The position numbers and the translations under genes are program-made. Of a stretch of 25,256 nucleotides of DNA, positions 13,228-20,208 are shown piece by piece. The notes under the pieces were generated by a model. The model searched no databases. It was given only the letters and a program-made list of their open reading frames with translations, and was not told where the DNA came from. Each line of letters begins with the position of its first letter. The stretch's first letter is position 1. The DNA lies in contig DATDXL010000002.1 in the NCBI GenBank assembly GCA_036517235.1, positions 1-25,256 of the forward strand. The letters run 5' to 3'. Source of the DNA: 2-02-FULL-46-13 sp036517235 (GTDB lineage Bacteria; Patescibacteriota; Minisyncoccia; Phycocordibacterales; DSPV01).

Positions 13228-14823
13228 TTAATTGCTTCCAAAAATGGAGCTAATGATAATGATTGCGATGATCCACCATAGCCAATTCCAACCCCACCCG
13301 CCACCGCTGCCCTTCTCCCTCAGCACCTTCACGATGCCAACGTGATAGTAGCCGTTTATCAAAACCTTGATTGCGAGCTGCTCGTGCTTGTCCTCGAACG
13401 CCTCGTCGACCTGCTTAAGCATTTTGTTGTGCACCTCATCGACCTGGTCTGCATTTTCTTTGTCGAGAAGTTTGACGTTGGTCTTTATCGTGTCGAGCCA
13501 TGAATCGATTACCTCTTTGTTCACGTCGAAGAGATCGATGTTTTCATAGATGAGCCCGGCAGCTCGCTCATAGAATGGGACCGCTTTATCCCAATCCTTT
13601 GCCTCCATCGCCTGTTTGCCTTCGATGTATATCGAAATAGCGTGAAGGGTGACGGCATCCTTCTTCTTGAGATCCATCGCTTTTTGGAAATCCTCGTCTG
13701 TGTTGCCCTCCTTTTCCTTATCGATGAGAGCCATCGCCTCCGGGAATTTCTTCTCGTTGATGAGCACCATGATCGGCGCGAGTGTGTCGTTGAATTTTTT
13801 GTTCTGCTTGAACTGATCGAGGTCTTGCTTGAGCTTATTCTCCATCCCAGAACTGCCTACGAACTGCATCGCGATGTTGAGCAGCTGCTCCGCCTTTGGT
13901 AGATCGTCCAGATTGTTGTGAATGTCGATAACGATAGAGCGAATGGCTGCAGCCGCCCGGTCGCGAATCGTCTTCGATTGGCTGTCGTCGTAAAGACCTA
14001 TATCGATGAGCTTGTTGCAGCACTCCTGTATTTTGCCGATGTGCTGCTTAATCTGTGCCGCTTCTTCTTTGTCGAGATCGCCATCCTCCGATACTTTCAT
14101 CGCTTCGAGCTTCTCGACTGCCTCGGTGATTTCCTGGAAGATAGGGGCCATGACGACCTTCTCGGTCTTTTCGCCGCGAAGGTTGAATGTCTTTGTAAAC
14201 TCCGCGATATAGCTGCCGTCCCCGCGCGTGTCGCTGATTTCGGTGTAGAGGTCGGAGAGGAAAGATGAGGCGTGCTTGTGGAAGTCCGAAATGATTTCTT
14301 GGTCGGTATTCAGCTCGTCGTTGTGCTTATACACTTTCGTGAAGGCGCTCCAGAATTTGGTTGAATTGATGAGCTCATGCCAAAGCTTGAGCGACTCTTT
14401 CAAATACCGCTTATCATCTTCTTTGAAAAGAAGGATGCAATAGAGTATCGCGAGATTCTTTTTGTAGAACATCGCCTTAGTCGAATCTCCCTCCGCATTG
14501 TGCTCCCACACGCGAATAGCGCCTTCCGGGTCTTTCTTGCGCAGGATGCCTACCGCCTGCTGATCCACCTCGTCCGCGATATGGAACCAGAAGAAATAAT
14601 CTTTTATCTGCTTCTTAGGTGAGGTGAGTTTTTGGACGGCATCTTTGACCGCATCTTCCGTGCGGAAATTCTCGAACACCCCGAGATCGAGATCGTACTC
14701 CGGAGTGTCGTCGATTTGAAGATACTTAACGATCTCTTTCGAGCGCTTTTGAATATCCCTCTGCGCCGCAGAGGTATCAAGGCCGAGGATATGGTATGCG
14801 TTATTTTTTAGAAGGTTCGACAT
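13228..14823 (-). CDS. J-like, TPR-containing protein with C-terminal membrane anchor (531 aa)
   Basis: Residues 6-90 resemble a divergent J domain: N-N-A-Y-H-I-L-G-L-D, then an amphipathic helix with K-R-S-K-E-I, then F-R-T-E-D-A-V-K-D-A-V-Q-K-L and F-F-W-F-H. The His-Pro-Asp tripeptide that activates Hsp70 ATPase is absent. The middle is helical with TPR-like segments (for example G-K-Q-A-M-E-A-K-D-W-D-K-A-V-P-F-Y near 405-425). The end is a glycine/tryptophan stretch plus a hydrophobic helix (~510-528), a tail anchor. The stop is one base before the next gene and the start is four bases after the Hsp70 gene. Its place beside Hsp70 strongly suggests a membrane-bound partner. Confidence 0.78.
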   Translation of the reverse strand: MSNLLKNNAYHILGLDTSAAQRDIQKRSKEIVKYLQIDDTPEYDLDLGVFENFRTEDAVKDAVQKLTSPKKQIKDYFFWFHIADEVDQQAVGILRKKDPEGAIRVWEHNAEGDSTKAMFYKKNLAILYCILLFKEDDKRYLKESLKLWHELINSTKFWSAFTKVYKHNDELNTDQEIISDFHKHASSFLSDLYTEISDTRGDGSYIAEFTKTFNLRGEKTEKVVMAPIFQEITEAVEKLEAMKVSEDGDLDKEEAAQIKQHIGKIQECCNKLIDIGLYDDSQSKTIRDRAAAAIRSIVIDIHNNLDDLPKAEQLLNIAMQFVGSSGMENKLKQDLDQFKQNKKFNDTLAPIMVLINEKKFPEAMALIDKEKEGNTDEDFQKAMDLKKKDAVTLHAISIYIEGKQAMEAKDWDKAVPFYERAAGLIYENIDLFDVNKEVIDSWLDTIKTNVKLLDKENADQVDEVHNKMLKQVDEAFEDKHEQLAIKVLINGYYHVGIVKVLREKGSGGGWGWNWLWWIIAIIIISSIFGSN

Positions 14824-14827
14824 AGCT

Positions 14828-17338
14828 TTATTTGGTTATGCCGGACATGTTCCCCTCGATCATCTTCTGCTCGCTCGGCGGGAGAAGAAGCATAAGGTTG
14901 TGGACGGCTCGCTTCAACTCTTCGGCATCGTTGAGCTCCATCGCGCGCTGTCCCTTGTTCATGTAATACTCCGCCTCTTTCGGATTCAGCCAAGCATGAC
15001 TGGTCTCTTTGATCTTGTTGAACATATAGACCCAAGATACAGGGTTGGAGAACAGCACTTTCTGGCCGAGCTCACTAAGCTGTTCGAGGGACTGGCTAAG
15101 CATCACCTTGTCGGATTTCTCAATAGCGAGATCGCCCTGCTCCTTGAGCACGCGCAACTGATCGGAGTACATATTCTTTTCCTTTTGGTCGCCCCACTCT
15201 TCGATGAATCCCTCGATGCTCTTCAGCTTTTCGTTGTACTCGGTAATGAGCTGCGGAAGCTCTTTCATCTTTTCGAGCCCGTCGAGGCGTATCTTCAAAT
15301 CCTTAAGTTGCTTGTCGGCTTTCCGCTTCTCGTCCTCGTCGACTTTCGCAGTCGATAAGCTGCTCTCGAGCGTCTGCACAAGTGTCTGCAATTTGCCCTT
15401 TTCTTCCGGGGTGCATGACTGCTCAACTTTCTTAACGCGATCGGTCTGCTGCTTGAGCTGCGACTCCATTTCTTCCACGCTCAAATTCTCCGCGTGTATG
15501 GTTGCGCGAGCACTAAAGGTTAAATCGATAGAAGGAATAAACGCCTCGACTTTGACCTCGCGGGATTCGTTCACTTCGATAGTAAGCGCGATCTCCGTAC
15601 CTTCGGGTAGGTCATACGGCAGCTTTTCCCCGGTGACCTTAAGATCGCAAATGAATTGATTCTGGTCGGGTATATGGGATTCGCCCTCGCGGATTTTAAT
15701 CGGGAGCGCGTTATCTTTGTCGCCCTTCGCAAGCCCCTTTACCGTCTTATAGGTGCGGGTCGCCTTGAGCGGTAGGATGCTGTTTTTCTCGAAGATAACC
15801 TCAAACTCTTCCGCCATCGCGAAACTCGCACCGCTGAATCCTCGCTTCACGATGCCCACGCCTATTGAGTGCGGTATGGGCGCGCCCGACACTGAAAGGC
15901 CGTGAGTGATGGAGAAAGATTCCGGGTCGGTCTTGATCGGATTACCGTCCGCATCGAAGAGATACACCCAGAAAAGAGTCGTCTTGTTCTTATCGAGATT
16001 TACTGTCTCAATGAATTTTCCGTTCTTGAGCTTTATTTTTTTGCCGCTGAACTGGCCGCCTTCGCTTTGCACTTGTATGAAATAATCCTCTTCTGCATCC
16101 TTAAGCTCCTCGACAACGCCGGTCAGGGTTTCCTCCGTCTCCGAGGTCAGCGATTCGTAGTTGAGGCGCAGCGTTTTTACTGATGAGTCTGTGGTCTTTT
16201 TGGATTCGAGGAATTCCTTCGGGATCTTCTGGCTCACCGCATAGATGCACGCGCCGCGCGCCACGACCGTAAGGGGGTCGGAAGATGTATCGACCTCTAC
16301 CTTGAGGTCTTTTTCGAGCCTATCCTTGATGTACGGAATCATGGTCGGACCGCCGACGAGCACGATGCGAGAGATAGAGGACTGCTTCACTCCGGCATCC
16401 TTTATCGTTTCTTTGCTCAATTCGATGGTCTTATCCACGAACGGCTTGATGAGCTTCTCGAAATCTTTCCGGGTGAAAGGTATCGTGAGATAAATTTCCT
16501 TGCCGTTGTCGTCCTCGCCGATCTTTTCCACTTCGATAGTAGACTCGTCGGTTTGCGAGAGAGCGATCTTCGCCGTTTCTGCATAGTATTTCAGCTTTGC
16601 AAAAATGCTGCGGTACTTCTTGCTGCCGCGCGTAAAGTCTTTGACGTCGAATTTCTCGAGAATCTTCGGAACGATAACTTTATCCACGACCGCCCAGTCA
16701 AAATCTTTTCCGCCGAGGAAGTTATCGCCATTGTGTCCGAGCACGGAAAGCGCGCCATCCTTCGAGGAAATAAGAGCCACATCGAACGTACCGCCGCCAA
16801 GGTCGTACACGAGCCAATTCTCGTTCTGGGAATTCATAAAGCCGTATGCGATCGCCGCGGCTATCGGCTCCTGGATCAAGACCACGTGCTTGAAGCCCGC
16901 CAGGTTGCCGGCTCGCTTCGTTGCCTCCGCCTGCAGGGTGGAGAAGTACGCAGGAATCGTAATCACGGCGCCGATGGTCGGCGTACCTGGGTACTTTCGC
17001 AGGACATCTTCCTTGAGGTTTTTGAGAATCTCCCCGGATATTTCCTCGGGCGACATATCTTCACCGAGCCTGTCAAAATGGACCTTGTCGGATGTACCCA
17101 TCAAGCGCTTTACCTCCGCTTTGTTGTTTGAAAATTCCTCCTCCGATGCGTCTTTATAGAGGCGCTCGTATGAGCGTTTGCCCACTACTTTGTTTTTCGA
17201 TTTATCAACGCCAAAAACCGACGGCGTGTACTCGTCATTGAAAATATTCTTAACCACTTCCACGTGGCCTTTGTTGTTTGCCGCGACCTCGGAGTTCGTC
17301 GTGCCTAGGTCGATGCCGATTTGTATGTTTTGGCTCAT
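14828..17338 (-). CDS. Hsp70-family chaperone with long helical C-terminal extension (836 aa)
   Basis: The nucleotide-binding domain is complete: phosphate-1 I-D-L-G-T-T-N-S-E (9-17), a connect motif with Q-E-P-I-A-A-A-I-A-Y-G, phosphate-2 V-Y-D-L-G-G-G-T-F-D, and adenosine motif I-V-L-V-G-G-P-T-M-I-P. The following ~200 residues do not look like a canonical DnaK substrate domain but are beta-rich. From ~615 on there is a long charged helical region with coiled-coil character, ending without the EEVD-like tail. At 836 aa it is about 200 residues longer than housekeeping DnaK. With flanking GrpE-like and J-like genes it forms a second, specialised Hsp70 set. The substrate is likely envelope protein, inferred from the membrane anchors of both partners. 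Confidence 0.9.
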   Translation of the reverse strand: MSQNIQIGIDLGTTNSEVAANNKGHVEVVKNIFNDEYTPSVFGVDKSKNKVVGKRSYERLYKDASEEEFSNNKAEVKRLMGTSDKVHFDRLGEDMSPEEISGEILKNLKEDVLRKYPGTPTIGAVITIPAYFSTLQAEATKRAGNLAGFKHVVLIQEPIAAAIAYGFMNSQNENWLVYDLGGGTFDVALISSKDGALSVLGHNGDNFLGGKDFDWAVVDKVIVPKILEKFDVKDFTRGSKKYRSIFAKLKYYAETAKIALSQTDESTIEVEKIGEDDNGKEIYLTIPFTRKDFEKLIKPFVDKTIELSKETIKDAGVKQSSISRIVLVGGPTMIPYIKDRLEKDLKVEVDTSSDPLTVVARGACIYAVSQKIPKEFLESKKTTDSSVKTLRLNYESLTSETEETLTGVVEELKDAEEDYFIQVQSEGGQFSGKKIKLKNGKFIETVNLDKNKTTLFWVYLFDADGNPIKTDPESFSITHGLSVSGAPIPHSIGVGIVKRGFSGASFAMAEEFEVIFEKNSILPLKATRTYKTVKGLAKGDKDNALPIKIREGESHIPDQNQFICDLKVTGEKLPYDLPEGTEIALTIEVNESREVKVEAFIPSIDLTFSARATIHAENLSVEEMESQLKQQTDRVKKVEQSCTPEEKGKLQTLVQTLESSLSTAKVDEDEKRKADKQLKDLKIRLDGLEKMKELPQLITEYNEKLKSIEGFIEEWGDQKEKNMYSDQLRVLKEQGDLAIEKSDKVMLSQSLEQLSELGQKVLFSNPVSWVYMFNKIKETSHAWLNPKEAEYYMNKGQRAMELNDAEELKRAVHNLMLLLPPSEQKMIEGNMSGITK

Positions 17339-17348
17339 AAAATTAATG

Positions 17349-17870
17349 CTAATTGTTTATTAAAATTATTTTCGCTTTTTTCACGACCTGTCCCTTTACC
17401 AGAATCGTCGGCTCGACCGTTTCTTTTACGGTCGGTACGGTGATGCTCGGGTCTTTTTCGACAGAGAGCACATCGAGGTTCAGCCCATCATTAAATTTCT
17501 GGTTGGTGTAGTCGACTATTTCGACATCGTAATTTGCGATATAGCGCTTAAGCTTGTTCACCGAATTCTCCAAACCTTTTTTGTGGTTCTCCGGAAGAGC
17601 GTCCGCGACTTTTGCAAGTCGCTGCTCTATGCGCCATATTTCAGTCGCAAGTTCTATCAGCTCGTTCGCTGAAACGCTGAGCTGTATCGATTTTGGAGCG
17701 ACAGCGAATTTGATGTCCTCATGTATCCGGCGATAGAGATTCTCGAACGGGTCAAGACTCACGATACCCTTGCGTCGAAAAAGAAAATAGATTAGAGCAA
17801 GAAATATGACCGCCACAAGAAAACCAAATACGGCAGTAACAGAACTAATTTGAAAAAGAGAGTCGTACAT
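17349..17870 (-). CDS. Membrane-anchored GrpE-like nucleotide exchange factor (173 aa)
   Basis: One N-terminal membrane helix (residues ~13-31) precedes a helical segment with L-I-E-L-A-T-E-I-W-R-I-E-Q-R-L. The C-terminal ~70 residues look like the GrpE beta-wing: D-Y-T-N-Q-K-F-N-D-G-L-N-L-D-V-L, then V-K-E-T-V-E-P-T-I-L-V-K-G-Q-V-V-K-K-A-K-I-I. GrpE releases ADP from Hsp70. Standard GrpE is soluble, so anchoring here points to a membrane site for the cycle. It is the first gene of the operon, ten bases before Hsp70. No Shine-Dalgarno precedes ATG 17870. Similarity to GrpE is moderate; context raises confidence. Confidence 0.72.
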   Translation of the reverse strand: MYDSLFQISSVTAVFGFLVAVIFLALIYFLFRRKGIVSLDPFENLYRRIHEDIKFAVAPKSIQLSVSANELIELATEIWRIEQRLAKVADALPENHKKGLENSVNKLKRYIANYDVEIVDYTNQKFNDGLNLDVLSVEKDPSITVPTVKETVEPTILVKGQVVKKAKIILINN

Positions 17871-17931
17871 ATGTTTACTTATTTAATCTCTGTCCGTTTT
17901 GCTTGTTGATAAGTCTAAGAATATCAGTCTT

Positions 17932-17960
17932 TTTATATCTTCGGTCACATCGCGACCCAA
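17932..17960 (-). promoter_or_regulatory. Candidate promoter of the chaperone operon with overlapping palindrome
   Basis: On the minus strand TTGGGT (17960-17955), 17 nt and TATAAA (17937-17932) form a promoter 61 nt upstream of the first gene. GGTC and GACC (17943-17957) bracket the spacer as a short inverted repeat, a possible operator. No CIRCE element is seen. Confidence 0.45.
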
Positions 17961-17981
17961 AGCAGACTGCCTTCAAAACCC

Positions 17982-18009
17982 TTGACTTATTGCAACTTTA
18001 CACTATACA
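17982..18009 (+). promoter_or_regulatory. Candidate plus-strand promoter followed at once by a hairpin
   Basis: TTGACT (17982-17987), 16 nt and TATACA (18004-18009) resemble a sigma-70 promoter facing the CAP gene. The start would fall inside the AGGCT/AGCCT hairpin with a T-run at 18009-18032, so an RNA from here would start within it. The pair may be fortuitous. Confidence 0.35.
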
Positions 18010-18032
18010 GGCTTAAAAATATAGCCTTTTTT
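18009..18032 (+). terminator. Short terminator-like hairpin
   Basis: AGGCT (18009-18013) and AGCCT (18023-18027) enclose nine bases and are followed by six T (18027-18032). Five base pairs only, so it is weak; no plus-strand gene lies directly upstream. Confidence 0.3.
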
Positions 18033-18057
18033 GTCGCTGTGATACTTCGCCCAAAAG

Positions 18058-18066
18058 TGTTATTAT
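18058..18066 (+). promoter_or_regulatory. Candidate extended -10 promoter of the CAP gene leader
   Basis: TGT followed by TATTAT (18061-18066) fits an extended -10 element (TGn-TATAAT). No good -35 box is seen. Transcription would begin near 18073 and give a leader of ~150 nt before ATG 18225. Confidence 0.35.
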
Positions 18067-18089
18067 TTCAAATGTACAACTGAATAAAA

Positions 18090-18222
18090 GGGCCTAACCC
18101 CGGAATGAGGATCCCGGGCAAGGTCGAAAATCGTGACTCACAAAAAACCCGTTGTTAGGGCGTGAGTCACGTTGTGTGGGGAAACTCATACAGGGCTTCG
18201 GCCTCCTAGCAGCGGGCTTTTT
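18090..18222 (+). promoter_or_regulatory. Structured, pseudoknot-capable RNA leader upstream of the CAP-domain gene
   Basis: A perfect 10-bp inverted repeat, CGTGACTCAC (18132-18141) and GTGAGTCACG (18162-18171), encloses a 20-nt loop. Loop bases CCCGTTGT (18148-18155) can pair with GCAGCGGG (18209-18216), giving an H-type pseudoknot followed by a T-run. Overlapping loop bases GTTAGG (18154-18159) can instead pair with upstream CCTAAC (18093-18098). Further helices are CCCGG/CCGGG (18099-18103, 18114-18118) and a UUCG-capped hairpin near 18193-18204. Two exclusive partners for one loop, next to a T-run directly before the start codon, look like a switch. I match it to no known riboswitch class. 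Confidence 0.5.
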
Positions 18223-18224
18223 GT

Positions 18225-18941
18225 ATGAAAAACGAACAGCACAAAGACAAGAGGGAGTGGCTATCCATAACCAGTCTGTGCCTTGGTATTGCTTCCATCT
18301 TTCTTTGGGAGTTCAGCATCATTCCTCTACTGGCCGTTGTTTTTGGAGGTATTGGCCTCTTTCGCAACAAAAAGCGATGGCTTGCGGGGGCTGGGGTAGT
18401 GCTTGGGGTCATTTTTGTAGTTGTCAGTTTCGCACATGGCCATGGATACATGGGTTCTTCAAAAAATACACCAACTCCACAACCGCAGACTCCCACACCA
18501 CTGCAAAGCACAACGTCCCCAACGGTATCAGAGCCACAGAAGGCATTAACGAAGGAAGAGATCTTATTGCTTCGTCTCAATATGATACTCATTACAAATG
18601 GAGCTCGCGCGCCCAGAAGTTCACTGCTCCAGCCCGCACCGCCTCAACTTCCCCGATTAAGTGTTGACAACATACTTGAAGACAGGGCTCAGTGGAGAGC
18701 CAACTGGCTCTGCGCGGCTGGCCAATGGTCCCACGAGGGTTGGGAAGACTCATTTGAGGGGCTTTCCTACCAGTATCATGGGGAGAATTTAGCCGAGGGT
18801 TCAACCAATGCGTCGGAATTAGGGGCATCTCTCATAGCTTCCCCGGAGCACAAGGCGAACATTATGAATCCCAATTTCACGAACATGGGAGTCGGGTACG
18901 CGCAGGATTGTAAGCTGGTGGTGGAGTTGTTTGGGGGGTGA
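18225..18941 (+). CDS. Two-helix DUF4190-like membrane domain fused to extracytoplasmic CAP/SCP domain
   Basis: Residues ~13-62 hold two membrane helices in a DUF4190-like layout (S-I-T-S-L-C-L-G-I-A-S-I, then I-P-L-L-A-V-V-F-G-G-I-G-L, then G-A-G-V-V-L-G-V-I). A Pro/Thr linker follows (~80-105). The C-terminal part (~110-238) is a CAP (SCP/PR-1) domain: A-Q-W-R-A-N, W-S-H-E-G-W, Y-H-G-E-N-L-A-E-G, S-P-E-H-K-A-N-I-M-N-P-N-F-T-N-M-G-V-G. These include the His/Glu/His positions of the CAP cavity. The protein should be displayed outside the membrane; CAP activities vary. ATG 18225 has no Shine-Dalgarno and follows the structured leader by a few bases, so initiation may depend on RNA folding. Confidence 0.85.
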   Translation: MKNEQHKDKREWLSITSLCLGIASIFLWEFSIIPLLAVVFGGIGLFRNKKRWLAGAGVVLGVIFVVVSFAHGHGYMGSSKNTPTPQPQTPTPLQSTTSPTVSEPQKALTKEEILLLRLNMILITNGARAPRSSLLQPAPPQLPRLSVDNILEDRAQWRANWLCAAGQWSHEGWEDSFEGLSYQYHGENLAEGSTNASELGASLIASPEHKANIMNPNFTNMGVGYAQDCKLVVELFGG

Positions 18942-18972
18942 TAGCCAAGTGTGCGCCGGTTACCCTATAGCC

Positions 18973-19206
18973 CTAAGCAAACCAAAACAGGAAGAAGCCG
19001 GGGGCACCCAAGACAGCAAAGACCGCAACATAGAGACACAGGTTTAGGAAGTCGAGTTTACCTCGCCAATATTGCCAGCCCGCCACACCGATTACTACGA
19101 TGCACCCAGCCGCCGTCAAAATAGTCGAGTAGACGGTCAGCACCCACAGCAGGAGAAAGACAAACAGATAAATATTAAACCGACGCAGTATTTCATTCAT
19201 GTCCAT
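18973..19206 (-). CDS. Small membrane protein with three predicted helices (77 aa)
   Basis: ATG 19206 is preceded by AGAGGG at suitable distance, which favours it over the TTG at 19251 that opens the frame. Hydrophobic helices lie at ~11-25, ~28-42 and ~55-74 (F-L-L-L-W-V-L-T, A-A-G-C-I-V-V-I-G-V-A, C-L-Y-V-A-V-F-A-V-L-G). Short polar ends include W-Q-Y-W-R-G-K-L-D. No family recognised. It is convergent with the CAP gene (31-bp gap). A 6-bp inverted repeat, AGCTCC/GGAGCT (19236-19260), lies upstream. Confidence 0.65.
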   Translation of the reverse strand: MDMNEILRRFNIYLFVFLLLWVLTVYSTILTAAGCIVVIGVAGWQYWRGKLDFLNLCLYVAVFAVLGAPGFFLFWFA

Positions 19207-19301
19207 ATCGTACCACCCTCTTTTTAGGCCCACGTAGCTCCCCGCCGGCAAAACGGAGCTTAGGCGCGCACAAAGAATATGGTGTAGTGTACTGTTTACG
19301 T

Positions 19302-19841
19302 ATGAGAGAGGACTTTAAGCGCCGGAAGGAATTGATTGAGCGTGTGGAGGCCTATATCTCTTCACGTAAAGAAAAAGGGGGCAAAGGAACGGACCCTGCC
19401 GATCATGGAATTACGCTGGATGAACTTGAACTTCTTATGGATGATTCTTGGGCATATTCTGAGGTCAAAAAAGTTATCCCTGACATTTATAAGAGTGAGG
19501 ATGGGAAGTGGTATTTACGTTTACCATCAATAAAGAAGCCAATGCTTATTTCAAAAGAGGGTCACCTTACCGGGGAGGCGTTGGGATATCTTGGTGCTGC
19601 TGACCGCTGGGACAAAAAAATTCCACGGGATGAAGTTGTAGGTTTTTTATCTGACAATGTAAAAAACAAAGCGACGTCGGAATTATCTCCCAAACAAATG
19701 AAAGAGGCCGTAGAAAGGTCCGCAAATAAAATACTTCACAAACATAAAATTAAGCTGCGTTTTAGATTGCTGGAGACAAAAACACACTTGGGGTTAACGT
19801 GGAGGTTCATGCTCTATGTTCCTCCCGATCTGGACCTATAA
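19302..19841 (+). CDS. Orphan soluble protein, AT-rich gene (179 aa)
   Basis: I start at ATG 19302; a GTG at 19287 would add five residues. The product is charged and mixed alpha/beta without signal or membrane segment. Two units of helix plus short strands can be imagined: ~5-85 (I-T-L-D-E-L-E-L-L-M ... G-K-W-Y-L-R-L-P) and ~95-175 (I-P-R-D-E-V-V-G-F-L ... G-L-T-W-R-F-M-L-Y-V). Each resembles a winged-helix layout, but only loosely. Base composition is visibly AT-richer than the neighbours, which suggests separate origin. No family or partner recognised. The following inverted repeat and terminator separate it from the mobile module. Confidence 0.6.
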   Translation: MREDFKRRKELIERVEAYISSRKEKGGKGTDPADHGITLDELELLMDDSWAYSEVKKVIPDIYKSEDGKWYLRLPSIKKPMLISKEGHLTGEALGYLGAADRWDKKIPRDEVVGFLSDNVKNKATSELSPKQMKEAVERSANKILHKHKIKLRFRLLETKTHLGLTWRFMLYVPPDLDL

Positions 19842-19915
19842 TGTGGATTTTTTGATACTTAAAAATCCATCGTGCACCAAAAAAGAGTTGCGGCGTAAGG
19901 CTTAAAAAATCCACA
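19842..19915 (+). repeat. Three-copy AAAAATCCA repeat forming alternative hairpins
   Basis: TGTGGATTTTTT (19842-19853) is the exact inverse of AAAAAATCCACA (19904-19915). A third, shorter copy AAAAATCCA (19861-19869) can pair with the first arm over 9 bp with an 8-nt loop. It begins right after the stop of the 19302 gene. It may be a recombination or operator site, or a weak terminator. Confidence 0.6.
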
Positions 19916-19929
19916 ACGTCTAGCATTTT

Positions 19930-19961
19930 CCACCGTCTGTAATAAGCCGGTGGTGTTTTTT
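19930..19961 (+). terminator. Rho-independent terminator before the mobile module
   Basis: CCACCG (19930-19935) and CGGTGG (19948-19953) form a 6-bp stem with a 12-nt loop. TGTTTTTT follows. It would end transcription from the orphan gene, 14 nt before the next start codon. Confidence 0.7.
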
Positions 19962-19974
19962 ATGATGGCCAACA

Positions 19975-20196
19975 ATGGTCGTTGCAACACACACAACAAA
20001 CGAGCCGCCAAGACCTCCGCAACAGGAGGCGCAAGGCGCGTCGCTGACCGAAAAAGAGATCGCTGAATACCAGCGGCTCTTTAAGGATGAGTTTGGCATC
20101 GAGCTCACAAAAGATCAGGCGCTCGAGAAGGGACTCCGGCTCGTGCGTTTGTTGCGTGTAGTGCTTGAAGGAGATGCAAAAGACATTAATTCTTAA
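19975..20196 (+). CDS. Small conserved-type helical protein of recombinase modules (73 aa)
   Basis: A Pro/Gln-rich N-terminus leads into a compact helical domain: L-T-E-K-E-I-A-E-Y-Q-R-L-F-K-D-E-F-G, then E-L-T-K-D-Q-A-L-E-K-G, then L-R-L-V-R-L-L-R-V-V-L. Small proteins with E-F-x-x-x-Y/F-K-x-E-F-G and A-x-x-x-G-x-R-L-x-x-L are, from memory, common next to mobile-element genes in CPR and Gram-positive bacteria, with no known function. It opens the module 12 nt upstream of the resolvase-fold gene. A DNA-binding or regulatory role is possible. Confidence 0.6.
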   Translation: MVVATHTTNEPPRPPQQEAQGASLTEKEIAEYQRLFKDEFGIELTKDQALEKGLRLVRLLRVVLEGDAKDINS

Positions 20197-20208
20197 CACA
20201 TAACACTC

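Noticed and set aside
16553..17159. Long plus-strand frames opposite the Hsp70 ATPase domain
   Set aside because: Antisense to conserved Hsp70 motifs; no motif, no ribosome site.
18152..18667. Long plus-strand frame overlapping the CAP gene
   Set aside because: It is a shadow: the CAP and membrane motifs are in the frame starting at 18225, and this frame covers the structured leader.
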